From the NCBI RefSeq assembly GCF_030695125.1, contig NZ_JAUYTP010000031.1:62001-126000 (forward strand): a stretch of 64,000 nucleotides of DNA, read 5' to 3'. The notes beneath the pieces were generated by a model. The model saw only the letters and a list, made by a program, of their open reading frames with translations. It was not told the origin of the DNA and ran no database searches. Positions 1 to 8,844 of the stretch are shown here, in pieces. This stretch comes from Allobosea sp. (GTDB lineage: Bacteria; Pseudomonadota; Alphaproteobacteria; Rhizobiales; Beijerinckiaceae). Position 1 is the stretch's first letter; each line of letters opens with the position of its first letter. Both the position numbers and the translations under genes were made by a program.

Positions 1-314
1 GTGTGGAAGTCGAAGACCGTGGGCTTCTGGAACTTGCGGCCGATGCCGAGATTGGCGATCGCCGCCTCGTCCAGCCGCGTCAGGTCGATCGACCCGCCGA
101 ACATCACCGTGCCGACATCGGGCTTGGTCTTGCCGGTGATGATGTCCATCATCGTCGTCTTGCCGGCGCCGTTGGGACCGATGATGGCGCGCATCTCGCC
201 GGGCTCGATCGTCAGCGAGAGGCCGCGGATCGCCTTGAAGCCGTCGAAGGAGACGCTGACGCCGTCGAGATAGAGCAGTGACGATGTAAGCTGGCCGGGG
301 GTGGGAGCGTTCAT
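1..314 (-). CDS. urtD: UrtD, urea ABC transporter ATPase (partial, C-terminus beyond window)
   Basis: Only the first 104 residues are visible; the gene runs off the left edge. It is one of the two cytoplasmic ATPases that power urea uptake by UrtABCDE. Seen: a Walker A motif GPNGAGKTT near residues 46-54 and the family-typical stretch GRKFQKPTVF near residue 95. The ATG at 314 sits 5 nt after the urtC stop and is preceded by GGAG about 8 nt upstream, inside the end of urtC. The identity rests on the urtABC genes directly upstream and the FQKPTVF signature, which separates UrtD from generic LivG. UrtE should follow outside the window. Confidence 0.93.
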   Translation of the reverse strand, partial: MNAPTPGQLTSSLLYLDGVSVSFDGFKAIRGLSLTIEPGEMRAIIGPNGAGKTTMMDIITGKTKPDVGTVMFGGSIDLTRLDEAAIANLGIGRKFQKPTVFDFH

Positions 315-319
315 GTGCG

Positions 320-1459
320 TCACTCCGCCGGGGCCGGTTCGGGCGTCTTCGCGGGAGCAGGCCTGCGCCGCTTCTCCCACCAGTCCTGCGCCGTGCCGAG
401 GATGCCCTTGGGCATGAAGATGGTGACGAAGACGAAGAGCGCGCCGAGCGCAAACAGCCAGTAGGGCGCCATGAAGCCCGAGGTGAAGATCGTCTTGGCG
501 TAGTTGACGACGACGCCGCCGAGCGCCGCGCCCACCAGCGTGCCGCGCCCGCCGACTGCGACCCAGATCACGGTCTCGATCGAGTTGGCGGGGGCGAACT
601 CGCTGGGGTTGATGATGCCGACCTGAGGCACGTAGAGCGCGCCCGCGACACCCGCCATGCAGGCCGAGACGGTGAAGACGAAGAGCTTGAAGCGGTCGAC
701 CCGGTAGCCGAGGAAGCGCGTGCGCGACTCCGCGTCGCGGATCGCGATGACGACCTTGCCGAGCTTCGAGACGACGATGCCGCGCGCGATCAGGAAGCCC
801 GCGATCAGCATGACGCAGGTCATGGAAAACAGAGCCGCACGAGTCGCTTGCGCCTGGACGTTGAAACCAAGGATGTCCTTGAAATCGGTCAGGCCGTTGT
901 TGCCGCCGAAGCCCATGTCGTTGCGGAAAAAGGCGAGCAGCAGGGCGTAGGTCAGCGCCTGGGTGATGATCGAGAGATAGACGCCGGTGACGCGCGAGCG
1001 GAAGGCAAACCAGCCGAAGACGAAGGCGAGCAGCCCCGGCGCGAGCAGCACCATCAGCATCGCGAAGGGGAAGGAGTCGAAGCCGTACCAGTACCAGGGC
1101 AGCTCCTTCCAGTTCAGGAAGACCATGAAGTCCGGCAGGATCGGGTTGCCATAGGTGCCCCGCGAGCCGATCTGGCGCATCAGGTACATGCCCATCGCGT
1201 AGCCGCCGAGCGCGAAGAAGGCGCCATGGCCCAGCGAGAGGATGCCGCAATAGCCCCAGACGAGGTCGAGCGAGATCGCCAGCAGCGCGTAGCAGAGATA
1301 TTTGCCCCAGAGCGACATGGTCGATGTCGGGACATGGAAGGGCGAGCCGGCCGGCACAAGCAGGTTCAAAGCCGGGATCAGGATGGCGAGGCCGGCGATG
1401 AGGGCGAGGAAGACCGCGCCGCGCCGGTCCATGTCCTGCAGGAGGAAGCGCGCGATCAT
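320..1459 (-). CDS. urtC: UrtC, urea ABC transporter permease
   Basis: A 379-residue inner-membrane permease of the LivM type, the second translocation subunit for urea. Hydrophobic helices fill most of the length, with the LivM-type sequence VWGYCGILSLGHGAFFALGG near residue 70 and the cytoplasmic EAA-like loop AIRDAESRTRFLGY near residue 245. The C-terminal tail is Pro/Ala/Glu-rich. The ATG overlaps the urtB stop by 4 nt (ATGA), which implies translational coupling. Length matches the UrtC family, and membership of urtABCD makes the call secure. Confidence 0.94.
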   Translation of the reverse strand: MIARFLLQDMDRRGAVFLALIAGLAILIPALNLLVPAGSPFHVPTSTMSLWGKYLCYALLAISLDLVWGYCGILSLGHGAFFALGGYAMGMYLMRQIGSRGTYGNPILPDFMVFLNWKELPWYWYGFDSFPFAMLMVLLAPGLLAFVFGWFAFRSRVTGVYLSIITQALTYALLLAFFRNDMGFGGNNGLTDFKDILGFNVQAQATRAALFSMTCVMLIAGFLIARGIVVSKLGKVVIAIRDAESRTRFLGYRVDRFKLFVFTVSACMAGVAGALYVPQVGIINPSEFAPANSIETVIWVAVGGRGTLVGAALGGVVVNYAKTIFTSGFMAPYWLFALGALFVFVTIFMPKGILGTAQDWWEKRRRPAPAKTPEPAPAE

Positions 1460-3057
1460 GCTTCCACCGCCCGGCCCTTGAGCGCGAACAGGCCGCGCGG
1501 GCGCTTCTGGATGAAGAGGATGATGAAGACGAGCAGCGCGATCTTGCCGAGCACCGCCCCCGCATAGGGCTCGAGCAGCTTGTTGGCGACGCCCAGCGTC
1601 ATCGCGGCGACCAGCGTGCCCCAGAGATTGCCGACCCCGCCGAAGACCACGACCATGAATGAGTCGATGATGTAGCTCTGGCCGAGATTGGGGCTGACAT
1701 TGTCGATCTGCGAGAGCGCGACGCCCGCCAGCCCCGCCACGCCGGAGCCAAGCCCGAAGGTGAGCGCGTCGACGCGGCCGGTGCGGATGCCCATGGCCGA
1801 GGCCATGCGCCGGTTCTGGGTGACGGCGCGCATCTGCAGGCCGATCGGCGTCAGCTTCAGGATCGCCAGCAGGGCGGCAAAAACCAGCCCGGCGAAGACG
1901 ATGATCCAGAGCCGGTTCCAGGTGATCGCCATCTCGCCGATCTCGAAGGCGCCCGACATGAAGGCGGGCGCGCCGACCTCGCGGTTGGTGGGTCCGAAGG
2001 CGGTGCGGACCGCCTGCTGCAGGATCAGGCTGATGCCCCAGGTCGCCAGCAGCGTCTCCAGCGGCCGGCCATAGAGGAACCGGATGACGCCGCGCTCGAT
2101 GGCGATGCCCACCAGCCCCGCCACCAGGAAGGCGAGCGGCACGGCGATCAGCAGCGAATAGTCGAACAGGCCCGGCGCACTGGTGCGGATGACCTCCTGG
2201 ACGATGAAGGTCGTGTAGGCGCCGATCATGACCATCTCGCCATGGGCCATGTTGATGACGCCCATCACACCGAAGGTGATGGCCAGCCCGATCGCGGCCA
2301 GCAGCAGCACCGAGCCGAGCGACAGCCCGTACCAGAGGTTCTGGCCGGCCCGCCACAGCGCCAGCCGGCCCTCGATGTCCGAGACGGCGCGAGCCTGGGC
2401 TTCCTTGAGCGAGGCGGAGGCGTCGGCCGGCAGCGAGCGCAGTGTCGCCAGCGCATCCTGGTCGCCGCGCTCGCGCAGCACGTCGATGGCGGCGATCCGG
2501 TCGAAGGGCGGTGCGTCCGGTTTGGCGACGAGGATCGCGGCCTGCGCCTGGCGCAGCGCGGCCTTGGCGCGCGGATCGCTCTCCTTGGCGATGGCGCCTT
2601 CGAGCACGGGCAGGAGCGAGGCGTCGCGCGATTTGAACACGGCCTCGGCCGCAGCGATGCGCCTGCCGGCATCGGGATTGAGCAGGCCAAGCCCGCCGAG
2701 CGCGCCCTGGATGGTGCGGCGGACGCTGTTGTTGAGGCGCACCGCCGCCAGGCCCGCGGGGGCCGCGGCGAGGGTCGCGCCGGTGCGGGCATCGAGCATG
2801 CGGCCATCCGGCATTCGCACCACGACGGCGCCGCCGCCGGCCAGCAGCCGGCCCTCGGCCAGCGCCTCGATGATCACGGCCGCCTGTGGATGCGCCTGGG
2901 CGATCAGCCCTTCGATGGCGCGGTTGGTCTCGGAAAAACTGTCGGCACCGAGCCGGACGAAGGCGTCGTCGGCGCTCTGGGCGGACGCCGCACCCGGTTG
3001 GAGCGCGAGCAGCATCGCCAGCGCCAGGATGCGCAGAAGGCAGGACAGGATCCGCAT
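1456..3057 (-). CDS. urtB: UrtB, urea ABC transporter permease with long periplasmic N-domain
   Basis: A 533-residue permease. It starts with a signal-like segment (residues 1-26, ending GAASAQ), followed by about 200 soluble residues rich in Ala, Arg and Leu, then the LivH-type membrane domain from about residue 240 (GLSLGSVLLLAAIGLAITFG). The extended N-terminal region is characteristic of UrtB and absent from LivH, so length and architecture both support the call. It lies between urtA (147 nt upstream) and urtC (4-nt overlap). The N-domain is thought to face the periplasm; its role is not established from this sequence. Confidence 0.94.
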   Translation of the reverse strand: MRILSCLLRILALAMLLALQPGAASAQSADDAFVRLGADSFSETNRAIEGLIAQAHPQAAVIIEALAEGRLLAGGGAVVVRMPDGRMLDARTGATLAAAPAGLAAVRLNNSVRRTIQGALGGLGLLNPDAGRRIAAAEAVFKSRDASLLPVLEGAIAKESDPRAKAALRQAQAAILVAKPDAPPFDRIAAIDVLRERGDQDALATLRSLPADASASLKEAQARAVSDIEGRLALWRAGQNLWYGLSLGSVLLLAAIGLAITFGVMGVINMAHGEMVMIGAYTTFIVQEVIRTSAPGLFDYSLLIAVPLAFLVAGLVGIAIERGVIRFLYGRPLETLLATWGISLILQQAVRTAFGPTNREVGAPAFMSGAFEIGEMAITWNRLWIIVFAGLVFAALLAILKLTPIGLQMRAVTQNRRMASAMGIRTGRVDALTFGLGSGVAGLAGVALSQIDNVSPNLGQSYIIDSFMVVVFGGVGNLWGTLVAAMTLGVANKLLEPYAGAVLGKIALLVFIILFIQKRPRGLFALKGRAVEA

Positions 3058-3203
3058 GGGCTCGCTTCGAATGATCCGTCGGCGGGCGGAGCGCAGCGCC
3101 GGGTCGTGGTGTCGCGAACACCCCCGGCCCGAGCCGGGGGTGCCGCTGATTGCGAGGGCCGGCCGGACTTTGCGCCCGTGCCGGCCCTCCCCCTCTCAAG
3201 TCG

Positions 3204-4484
3204 TCAGGCGCCGCCGCACTTGCCGGTCTTGGTGTTGAAGTTGCCGCACTTCTTCTCGACCCAGTCGCCGATCAGGTCCTTGGAGCCGTCGAGGTGCTTG
3301 GACCAGGCGTCGCCGGGCACGAGATCGGTCTTCGACACCACGTCGAACTGGCCATCGGCCTTGATCTCGCCGATCAGGACGGGCTTGGTGATGTGGTGGT
3401 TGGGGAGCATCGTCGAGATGCCGCCGGTCAGGTTCGGCGCGGTGATGCCCGGCAGCGCGTCGATCACCTTGTCGGGATCGAAGCTCTTGGCCTTCTCGAC
3501 CGCCTTCACCCACATGGCGAAGCCGATGACATGGGCCTCCATCGGGTCGTTGGTGACGGCCTTGTCGTTCTTCTTGAAGGCCTTCCACTGCTTGATGAAG
3601 GCTTCGTTCTCCGGCGTCTTGACCGACTGGAAGTAGTTCCAGGCGGCGAGATGGCCGACCAGCGGCTTGGTGTCGATGCCGGCCAGCTCTTCCTCGCCGA
3701 CCGAGAAGGCCACGACCGGGATGTCGGTGGCCTTGACGCCCTGGTTGCCGAGTTCCTTGTAGAACGGCACGTTGGCGTCGCCGTTGATCGTCGAGACCAC
3801 GGCGGTCTTCTTGCCGGCTGTGCCGAACTTCTTGATGTCGGAGACGATCGTCTGCCAGTCGGAATGACCGAACGGCGTGTAGTTGATCATGATATCCTCC
3901 TTGGCCACGCCCTTGGCGAGCAGATAGGCCTCGAGGATCTTGTTGGTCGTGCGCGGATAGACGTAGTCGGTGCCGGCCAGCACCCAGCGCTGGACCTTCT
4001 CTTCCTTGGCGAGATAGTCGACGGCGGGAATCGCCTGCTGGTTCGGCGCGGCGCCGGTGTAGAAGACGTTGCGCTCGCTCTCCTCGCCCTCGTACTGGAC
4101 GGGGTAGAACAGGATCGAGTTCAGCTCCTTGAAGACCGGCAGCACGGATTTGCGGGACACCGAGGTCCAGCAGCCGAACACGGCCGAGACCTTGTCCTTG
4201 GTGATCAGCTCGCGCGCCTTCTCGGCGAAGAGCGGCCAGTTCGAAGCCGGATCGACCACGACCGCCTCGAGCTTCTTGCCGAGCACGCCGCCCTTCTTGT
4301 TCTGCTCTTCGATGAGCATGAGCATGACGTCCTTCAACGTCGTCTCGGAAATGGCCATCGTGCCCGAGAGCGAGTGGAGGATGCCGACCTTGATGGTCTC
4401 CTGCGCCGCCGCCGGCAGATAGGACCCAAGCATGGTGGCGCCCGCGAGTGCGGCGCCCAAAACAACGCGACGTGTGGTGTTCAC
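3204..4484 (-). CDS. urtA: UrtA, periplasmic urea-binding protein
   Basis: A 426-residue type I periplasmic binding protein that delivers urea to UrtBC. The N-terminus MNTTRRVVLGAALAGATMLG carries a twin-arginine-like signal peptide with a likely cleavage near AAAQ (residue 28). The mature protein opens with ETIKVGILHSLSGTMAISE, typical of UrtA. I chose the GTG at 4484 because GGGGGA lies about 8 nt upstream and the signal peptide begins there; longer in-frame extensions add only Arg/Gln-rich sequence. It is first gene of urtABCD, with a sigma-54 promoter about 85-100 nt upstream, so nitrogen control is expected. Confidence 0.95.
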   Translation of the reverse strand: MNTTRRVVLGAALAGATMLGSYLPAAAQETIKVGILHSLSGTMAISETTLKDVMLMLIEEQNKKGGVLGKKLEAVVVDPASNWPLFAEKARELITKDKVSAVFGCWTSVSRKSVLPVFKELNSILFYPVQYEGEESERNVFYTGAAPNQQAIPAVDYLAKEEKVQRWVLAGTDYVYPRTTNKILEAYLLAKGVAKEDIMINYTPFGHSDWQTIVSDIKKFGTAGKKTAVVSTINGDANVPFYKELGNQGVKATDIPVVAFSVGEEELAGIDTKPLVGHLAAWNYFQSVKTPENEAFIKQWKAFKKNDKAVTNDPMEAHVIGFAMWVKAVEKAKSFDPDKVIDALPGITAPNLTGGISTMLPNHHITKPVLIGEIKADGQFDVVSKTDLVPGDAWSKHLDGSKDLIGDWVEKKCGNFNTKTGKCGGA

Positions 4485-4566
4485 GGATAATCCCCCGAAC
4501 CGACCCTGGTTGGCCGCGCCCTGGAGCAGGCGTCGGCAGGCCTCCCCGGCCCAGAGCGACGGGCTC

Positions 4567-4582
4567 GCAAGCGACGTGCCAA
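4567..4582 (-). promoter_or_regulatory. sigma-54 (-24/-12) promoter of urtA
   Basis: Read on the minus strand the site is TTGGCACG-TCGC-TTGC, which matches the RpoN consensus YTGGCACG-N4-TTGC at every core position and has the obligatory GG-N10-GC spacing. Transcription would start near 4554, giving a 5' leader of about 70 nt before the urtA GTG. Nitrogen control of urea transport by NtrC and sigma-54 is well established in proteobacteria. Confidence 0.88.
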
Positions 4583-4718
4583 CACCACAACCCTGCGTAA
4601 AGCCCCTCACAAGTCTCTGCTGTTGAGCGCAGGGCGGCGCGATTTCCTGCCGCGCCAGCCCGCCCGGACGCAAAAATCGTGCGGCGACGCTGCCATGGTG
4701 AATTCCTGGGCAATCCGC

Positions 4719-4737
4719 CTGCCTGCAATTGAGGCAG
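4719..4737. promoter_or_regulatory. candidate NtrC-type enhancer upstream of urtA promoter
   Basis: A 6-bp inverted repeat, CTGCCT-N7-AGGCAG, contains a 17-mer that begins TGC and ends GCA (4720-4736), the same frame as the NtrC consensus TGCACC-N5-GGTGCA, but the inner bases differ. It lies about 150 bp upstream of the sigma-54 promoter, a normal distance for an enhancer. This is inference from position and symmetry only. Confidence 0.4.
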
Positions 4738-4858
4738 CTCGCTGCACTGCACCCGCCCGCCCCGCTGCCAGCAGCGATCGGGCGCTTTTTCGCAGCGTGT
4801 TTTTTGACATTTACGCCGCCGCGGGAATCGCCCTAGCCTGCCGGTGTCGGTAACAACT

Positions 4859-4875
4859 GAAAGGAGGTGATCCAG
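4859..4875 (+). promoter_or_regulatory. extended ribosome-binding site matching the full 16S rRNA 3' tail
   Basis: The 17 bases GAAAGGAGGTGATCCAG are the exact complement of the 3' end of alphaproteobacterial 16S rRNA (CTGGATCACCTCCTTTC, recalled). They end on the first base of a GTG codon. Ordinary ribosome-binding sites pair over only 4-8 bases. The AGGAGG core is 8 nt from the GTG, an ideal distance. Confidence 0.85.
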
Positions 4876-4952
4876 TGTCTCATTGTCATCAACCGCTGGT
4901 TCAAAGCGGGCGGACCTGGACTCTTTCCATGTGGGGTTCTTGTTACGCGTGA
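4875..4952 (+). CDS. 25-residue small protein or leader peptide behind an extended Shine-Dalgarno
   Basis: GTG start, 25 codons and TGA. The peptide begins MSHCHQPLVQSG, ends SMWGSCYA and contains two Cys, two His and two Trp. Nothing else in the 646-nt gap between urtA and rnr looks coding. Support comes from the 17-nt anti-16S ribosome-binding site at ideal spacing and a GC hairpin 48 nt after the stop (5000-5025). A TTGACA at 4804-4809 is a possible -35, but no good -10 follows. It could be a free small protein, a leader peptide acting on rnr downstream, or a translated small RNA. I cannot assign a function. Confidence 0.6.
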   Translation: MSHCHQPLVQSGRTWTLSMWGSCYA

Positions 4953-4999
4953 GCTTTTGACCTTCAGGCCCGGTTACCGGGGCTGCGGTACGGCAATGG

Positions 5000-5030
5000 A
5001 AGGGCTGCCCGAAAGGGCGGCCCTTCTTCC
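5000..5030 (+). terminator. GAAA-loop hairpin after the 25-codon ORF
   Basis: An 11-bp stem (5000-5010 with 5015-5025, one G-U pair) closed by a GAAA tetraloop and followed by CTTCC. The stem is strong, but the pyrimidine tract is not a clean run of T, so it may be a terminator, an attenuator or a stabilising 3' end. It lies 100 nt before the rnr start codon. Confidence 0.6.
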
Positions 5031-5130
5031 GTTGCAGGCGAGCCCATCGGCTGTGGTTCTGGCGTCGCGACGGCGCGCATGCCACATCAAGGCATGATGA
5101 TGAATCCAAGCCCGATCGAAAGCTGCAGCC

Positions 5131-7509
5131 TTGTCCGCGCCTGAACCCAGCCGCGAGGCGATCCTCGCCTTCATCGACTCCGAACGCGAAGCCGGCCGCG
5201 CCGTCGGGCGCTCCGAGATCGCCAAGGCGTTCGGGCTTTCGGGCGCCGGCAAGATCTGGCTGAAGCGCCTCCTCAAGGAGCTCGAGGAAGAGGGCGAGAC
5301 CGGCGGCGACGGCGTCGAGCGGCCGGTGCATCCGCGCGGGGCCCTGCCCCCCGTTCTGCTCTGCGAGATCAAGGGCAAGGATCGCGACGGCGACCCCCAT
5401 GCCGTGCCGCTGGAATGGAACGCGGCCGACCAGGGCACCCCGCCGCGGATCCTGATCGAACGGCAGCGCGAGTTCCGCGCCAAGCGCAACGCCGCGCCGG
5501 CGCCGGGGATCGGCGACCATGTCTTGCTCAAGCTGACGCGCCTCAAGGGCGTGGATGGCTATACCTATTCCGGCCGCGTGCTGAAGGTGATGGGCAAGGG
5601 CAAGGCCCAGGTGCTCGGCATCTTCCGCGCCATGCCCGATGGTTCGGGCCGGCTGATCCCGATCGACAAGAAGGCGCAAGGCCGCGAGGCGCTGATCCCC
5701 AGGGGCCAGACCGGCGATGCCGAGGATGGCGACCTCGTCTCAGTCGCGCTGCGCAGCGAGAGCCGCTTCGGCCCGCCGGAGGCGCAGGTGCGCGAACGGC
5801 TGGGCTCGCTGAAATCGGAACGCGCGGTCAGCCTGATCGCGATCCACGCCCATGGCATCCCCCATGTCTTCCAGCCCGCAACGATCGCGGAGGCCGACGC
5901 CGTTCGCCCGGCCGGCACGGTGGGGCGCGAGGACTGGCGCGCGCTGGCGCTGATCACGATCGACCCTGCCGACGCCAAGGACCATGACGACGCCGTCCAT
6001 GCCGCCCCCGACGAGGACCCGGAGAACCCCGGCGGCTATGTCGTGACGGTCGCCATCGCCGATGTCGCGGCCTATGTCCGGCCGGGATCGGCGCTCGACC
6101 GCGAGGCGCTGGAGCGCGGCAATTCGGTGTATTTTCCCGATCGCGTCGTACCGATGCTGCCTGAACGAATTTCCAACGACCTCTGCTCCTTGCGCGAGGG
6201 CGAGGACCGGCCGGCGCTGGCGGTGCGGCTCGTGCTCAAGGCCGACGGCTCCAAGAAGGGGCATTCCTTCCACCGCATCCTGATGCGCTCGGCGGCGAAG
6301 CTGTCCTACCAGCAGGCACAAGCCGCCATCGACGGCCAGGGCGACGAGAAGGCGGCCGCCATCCGCGACACGATCCTGATGCCGCTCTGGGCGGCCTATG
6401 GCATCGCGGCGCGCGGCCGCGACGGGCGCCAGCCGCTCGATCTCGACCTGCCGGAGCGCAAGCTGATCCTCAAAGCCGACGGCTCGGTCGATCGCGTCGT
6501 CGTGCCGGACCGGCTGGCGGCGCACAAGCTGATCGAGGAGTTCATGATCCTCGCCAATGTCGCCGCCGCCGAAACGCTGGAAAAGGCCGGCAGCCAGTTG
6601 ATCTATCGCTGCCATGACGAGCCTTCTGTCGAGAAGATGCGGGCGCTGGGCGAGGTCCTGGCCTCGATCGGGATCAAGCTGCCCAAGGAGGGCGCGCTGC
6701 GGCCGGTGCTGTTCAACCGCATCCTCGGCATGATCAAAGGCTCGGAGAACGAGACCTTCATCAACGAGGTCGTGCTGCGCAGCCAGGCGCAGGCCGAATA
6801 TGTCGCGGAGAATTACGGGCATTTCGGCCTGAACCTGCGCCGCTACGCGCATTTCACCTCGCCGATCCGACGCTATGCCGATCTCGTCGTCCATCGTGCG
6901 TTGATCGCCTCGCAGAAGTTCGGCGATGACGGGCTGCCCAGGGGCACGACGCTGGAGGCGCTACGCGAGGTCTCGACCCGGATCTCGGCGGCGGAACGGC
7001 GCGCCATGGCGGCCGAGCGCGAAACCGTCGACCGGCTGATCGCGCATTTCCTGGCCGACCAGATCGGTTCGTCCTTCGACGGGCGCATCGGCGGGGTCAA
7101 CCGGGCGGGCCTGTTCATCAAGCTCGACGGCACCGGGGCGGACGGCTTCATCCCGGCCTCGACGCTCGGCGCCGACTACTACCGCTATGACGAGGCCATC
7201 CACGCCCTGATCGGCGAGCGCACGGGCGAGAGCTTCCGCCTCGGCGACCGTGTCCATGTCAGGCTGGTCGAAGCGGCCCCCGTTGCAGGCGCGCTGCGCT
7301 TCGAACTGCTCTCCGACGGCCGGGCTGTGACAACGCAGCGCTCTGGCGAACGGCCCGGCCGCGGCCCATTTGCGGGACGGGGCCGAGCCGGATCGCCGTT
7401 CGGCGGACCCGGCGGGGGTGGCCCGGGCCGTTTCGGACCGGGCCGATCCGGCAAGCCGAACTCCGGCAAAGCAAAATCCGGCAAGTCCAAACCCGGCAAG
7501 AGGCGCTGA
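5131..7509 (+). CDS. rnr: Ribonuclease R
   Basis: A 792-residue 3'-to-5' exoribonuclease of the RNB family that degrades structured RNA. Order of parts: N-terminal winged-helix-like segment (residues 1-70), cold-shock/OB domains, RNB catalytic domain with the acidic motif IDPADAKDHDDA near residue 277 and HFTSPIRRYADLVVHR near 570, an S1 domain from about 645, and a basic Gly/Lys/Ser tail ending GKSKPGKRR. The start is TTG at 5131; no ATG or GTG lies in frame after the stop at 5101. The next gene overlaps by one base (TGATG). topA, the usual upstream neighbour in related genomes, is not here. Confidence 0.95.
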   Translation: MSAPEPSREAILAFIDSEREAGRAVGRSEIAKAFGLSGAGKIWLKRLLKELEEEGETGGDGVERPVHPRGALPPVLLCEIKGKDRDGDPHAVPLEWNAADQGTPPRILIERQREFRAKRNAAPAPGIGDHVLLKLTRLKGVDGYTYSGRVLKVMGKGKAQVLGIFRAMPDGSGRLIPIDKKAQGREALIPRGQTGDAEDGDLVSVALRSESRFGPPEAQVRERLGSLKSERAVSLIAIHAHGIPHVFQPATIAEADAVRPAGTVGREDWRALALITIDPADAKDHDDAVHAAPDEDPENPGGYVVTVAIADVAAYVRPGSALDREALERGNSVYFPDRVVPMLPERISNDLCSLREGEDRPALAVRLVLKADGSKKGHSFHRILMRSAAKLSYQQAQAAIDGQGDEKAAAIRDTILMPLWAAYGIAARGRDGRQPLDLDLPERKLILKADGSVDRVVVPDRLAAHKLIEEFMILANVAAAETLEKAGSQLIYRCHDEPSVEKMRALGEVLASIGIKLPKEGALRPVLFNRILGMIKGSENETFINEVVLRSQAQAEYVAENYGHFGLNLRRYAHFTSPIRRYADLVVHRALIASQKFGDDGLPRGTTLEALREVSTRISAAERRAMAAERETVDRLIAHFLADQIGSSFDGRIGGVNRAGLFIKLDGTGADGFIPASTLGADYYRYDEAIHALIGERTGESFRLGDRVHVRLVEAAPVAGALRFELLSDGRAVTTQRSGERPGRGPFAGRGRAGSPFGGPGGGGPGRFGPGRSGKPNSGKAKSGKSKPGKRR

Positions 7510-7955
7510 TGCCCGTTCAGATGAACACGATCCTCGACGAGCCGGTTGCGCGCGACTGGCGCAGCGCGGTCGGCCGTGGCTTGCGCGGACGCTGCCCGCA
7601 TTGCGGCGAAGGGCGTTTGTTCAAGGGCTTTCTGAAGCCGGTGGATGCCTGCGCCGCCTGCGGCGAGCTGTTGCACCACCAGCGCGCCGATGACCTGCCG
7701 CCCTATGTCGTCATCACCATCGTCGGCCACATCGTCGTCGGCGGCTTGCTGATGGCCGAGAAATACGCCGACTGGTCGATGGGCCTGCACATGGCGATCT
7801 GGCCGGCGCTGACGGTGGTCCTCTCGCTGATCCTGATGCAGCCGGTGAAGGGCGGCGTCATCGGGCTGCAATGGGCGATGCGCATGCACGGCTTCGGCGG
7901 GATGCCCGACCTGCCGGAACGCCAACCCCTGCCGCCTGCGGGGCGCCCGTCATGA
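7509..7955 (+). CDS. DUF983 family membrane protein
   Basis: A 148-residue protein of unknown function common in Hyphomicrobiales. It has two CxxC pairs (C29/C32 in RCPHCGEG and C48/C51 in ACAACGE) that probably form a zinc ribbon, followed by two hydrophobic helices (about residues 60-85 and 95-125). The start codon shares a base with the rnr stop, and the stop overlaps the next start (ATGA), so it is translationally coupled in an rnr-DUF983-NUDIX operon. Confidence 0.88.
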   Translation: MPVQMNTILDEPVARDWRSAVGRGLRGRCPHCGEGRLFKGFLKPVDACAACGELLHHQRADDLPPYVVITIVGHIVVGGLLMAEKYADWSMGLHMAIWPALTVVLSLILMQPVKGGVIGLQWAMRMHGFGGMPDLPERQPLPPAGRPS

Positions 7956-8686
7956 ACGATCACGCCGTCACCCTGACCCAGGCCGAGCGCGTCCGCGTCG
8001 CGACCAACATCCGCCCCCGGGATGCCGCGACGATGATGATCCTCGACCGGACGGCGAAGAAGCCGCGCATCCTGATGGGCAAGCGCCATCCCAGTCATAA
8101 GTTCATGCCGGGCAAATATGTCTTTCCAGGCGGCCGGGTCGACCCCGGCGACCGGCACATGGCGGCCACCGGCGCGCTCGCTCAGATCTGCGAAGACCGG
8201 CTCTGCGCCCGCACCGTTCGCCCGACCGTGTCCAAGGCCCGCGCCTTGGCGCTGGCCGCGATCCGCGAGACCTTCGAGGAGACCGGCCTGCTCTTCGGCT
8301 CGGACGAGTACGGCGCGCCGGCCCATCCGCCTGCAGGCAGCTGGAGCGACTTTGCCGGGCACGGCATCTTCCCCGATCTCTCGGCCGTCTCCTATGTGGC
8401 GCGCGCCATCACTCCGCCGCGCCGGCCCAAGCGCTTCGACACCCGATTCTTCACCATCGACGCCGCCGCCAGCGCCAAACGGATCGAGAACGTCGTCGGC
8501 CCCGATTCGGAACTGATCGATCTCGTCTGGGTCGATTTCGACGAGGCCAAGCAATTGGACCTGCCGACGATCACCAAGGTGATCATCCATGAGGTCGAGG
8601 CGCGCATCGCCGCGGGCTTTGCGCCCTATCTCCCTGTGCCGTTCTTCTGGGAGAAGAACGGCAGTTTCGTACGCGAGGAGCTGTGA
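7952..8686 (+). CDS. NUDIX hydrolase
   Basis: A 244-residue NUDIX-fold protein that should cleave a nucleoside-diphosphate-linked substrate. The NUDIX box is split by an insertion: GG at residues 60-61 (FPGGRVDPGD), then about 40 residues, then RETFEETG at 105-112. This longer architecture resembles the NUDT19/RNA-pyrophosphohydrolase-like subgroup with unknown substrate in bacteria. The ATG overlaps the DUF983 stop by 4 nt. Confidence 0.88.
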   Translation: MNDHAVTLTQAERVRVATNIRPRDAATMMILDRTAKKPRILMGKRHPSHKFMPGKYVFPGGRVDPGDRHMAATGALAQICEDRLCARTVRPTVSKARALALAAIRETFEETGLLFGSDEYGAPAHPPAGSWSDFAGHGIFPDLSAVSYVARAITPPRRPKRFDTRFFTIDAAASAKRIENVVGPDSELIDLVWVDFDEAKQLDLPTITKVIIHEVEARIAAGFAPYLPVPFFWEKNGSFVREEL

Positions 8687-8844
8687 AGCCGCTCCTGCCG
8701 TGAAAACGGCCGACGGGGCCGCCATTCGACCTTGACTTCGACGGGCCTTTCCGGCATTCCCCCGCTTGACGGTTTGCCGGGTTCGCCCGGCCTTTATCAT
8801 TTCCCGTGGGCCTCACCAGCCCCGCATGGTTCGAGGATATCCCC

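Noticed and set aside
320-3199. A 959-codon open frame on the minus strand covering urtC and antisense-like Arg/Ala/Gly-rich sequence upstream of it
   Set aside because: Only the last 379 codons encode UrtC; the remainder is the shifted frame of urtB. High GC content removes stop codons.
4804-4839. Complete sigma-70 promoter TTGACA with TAGCCT before the 25-codon ORF
   Set aside because: Spacing from TTGACA to any TA-containing -10 is more than 20 bp; kept only as a possible -35.
4859-4875. Fragment of a 16S rRNA gene in antisense orientation
   Set aside because: The match stops after 17 nt on both sides, and position and spacing fit a ribosome-binding site.
3196-5679. An 827-codon open frame on the minus strand across urtA, the gap and the start of rnr
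   Set aside because: Frame-shifted shadow of urtA and rnr with composition of non-coding GC-rich frames.
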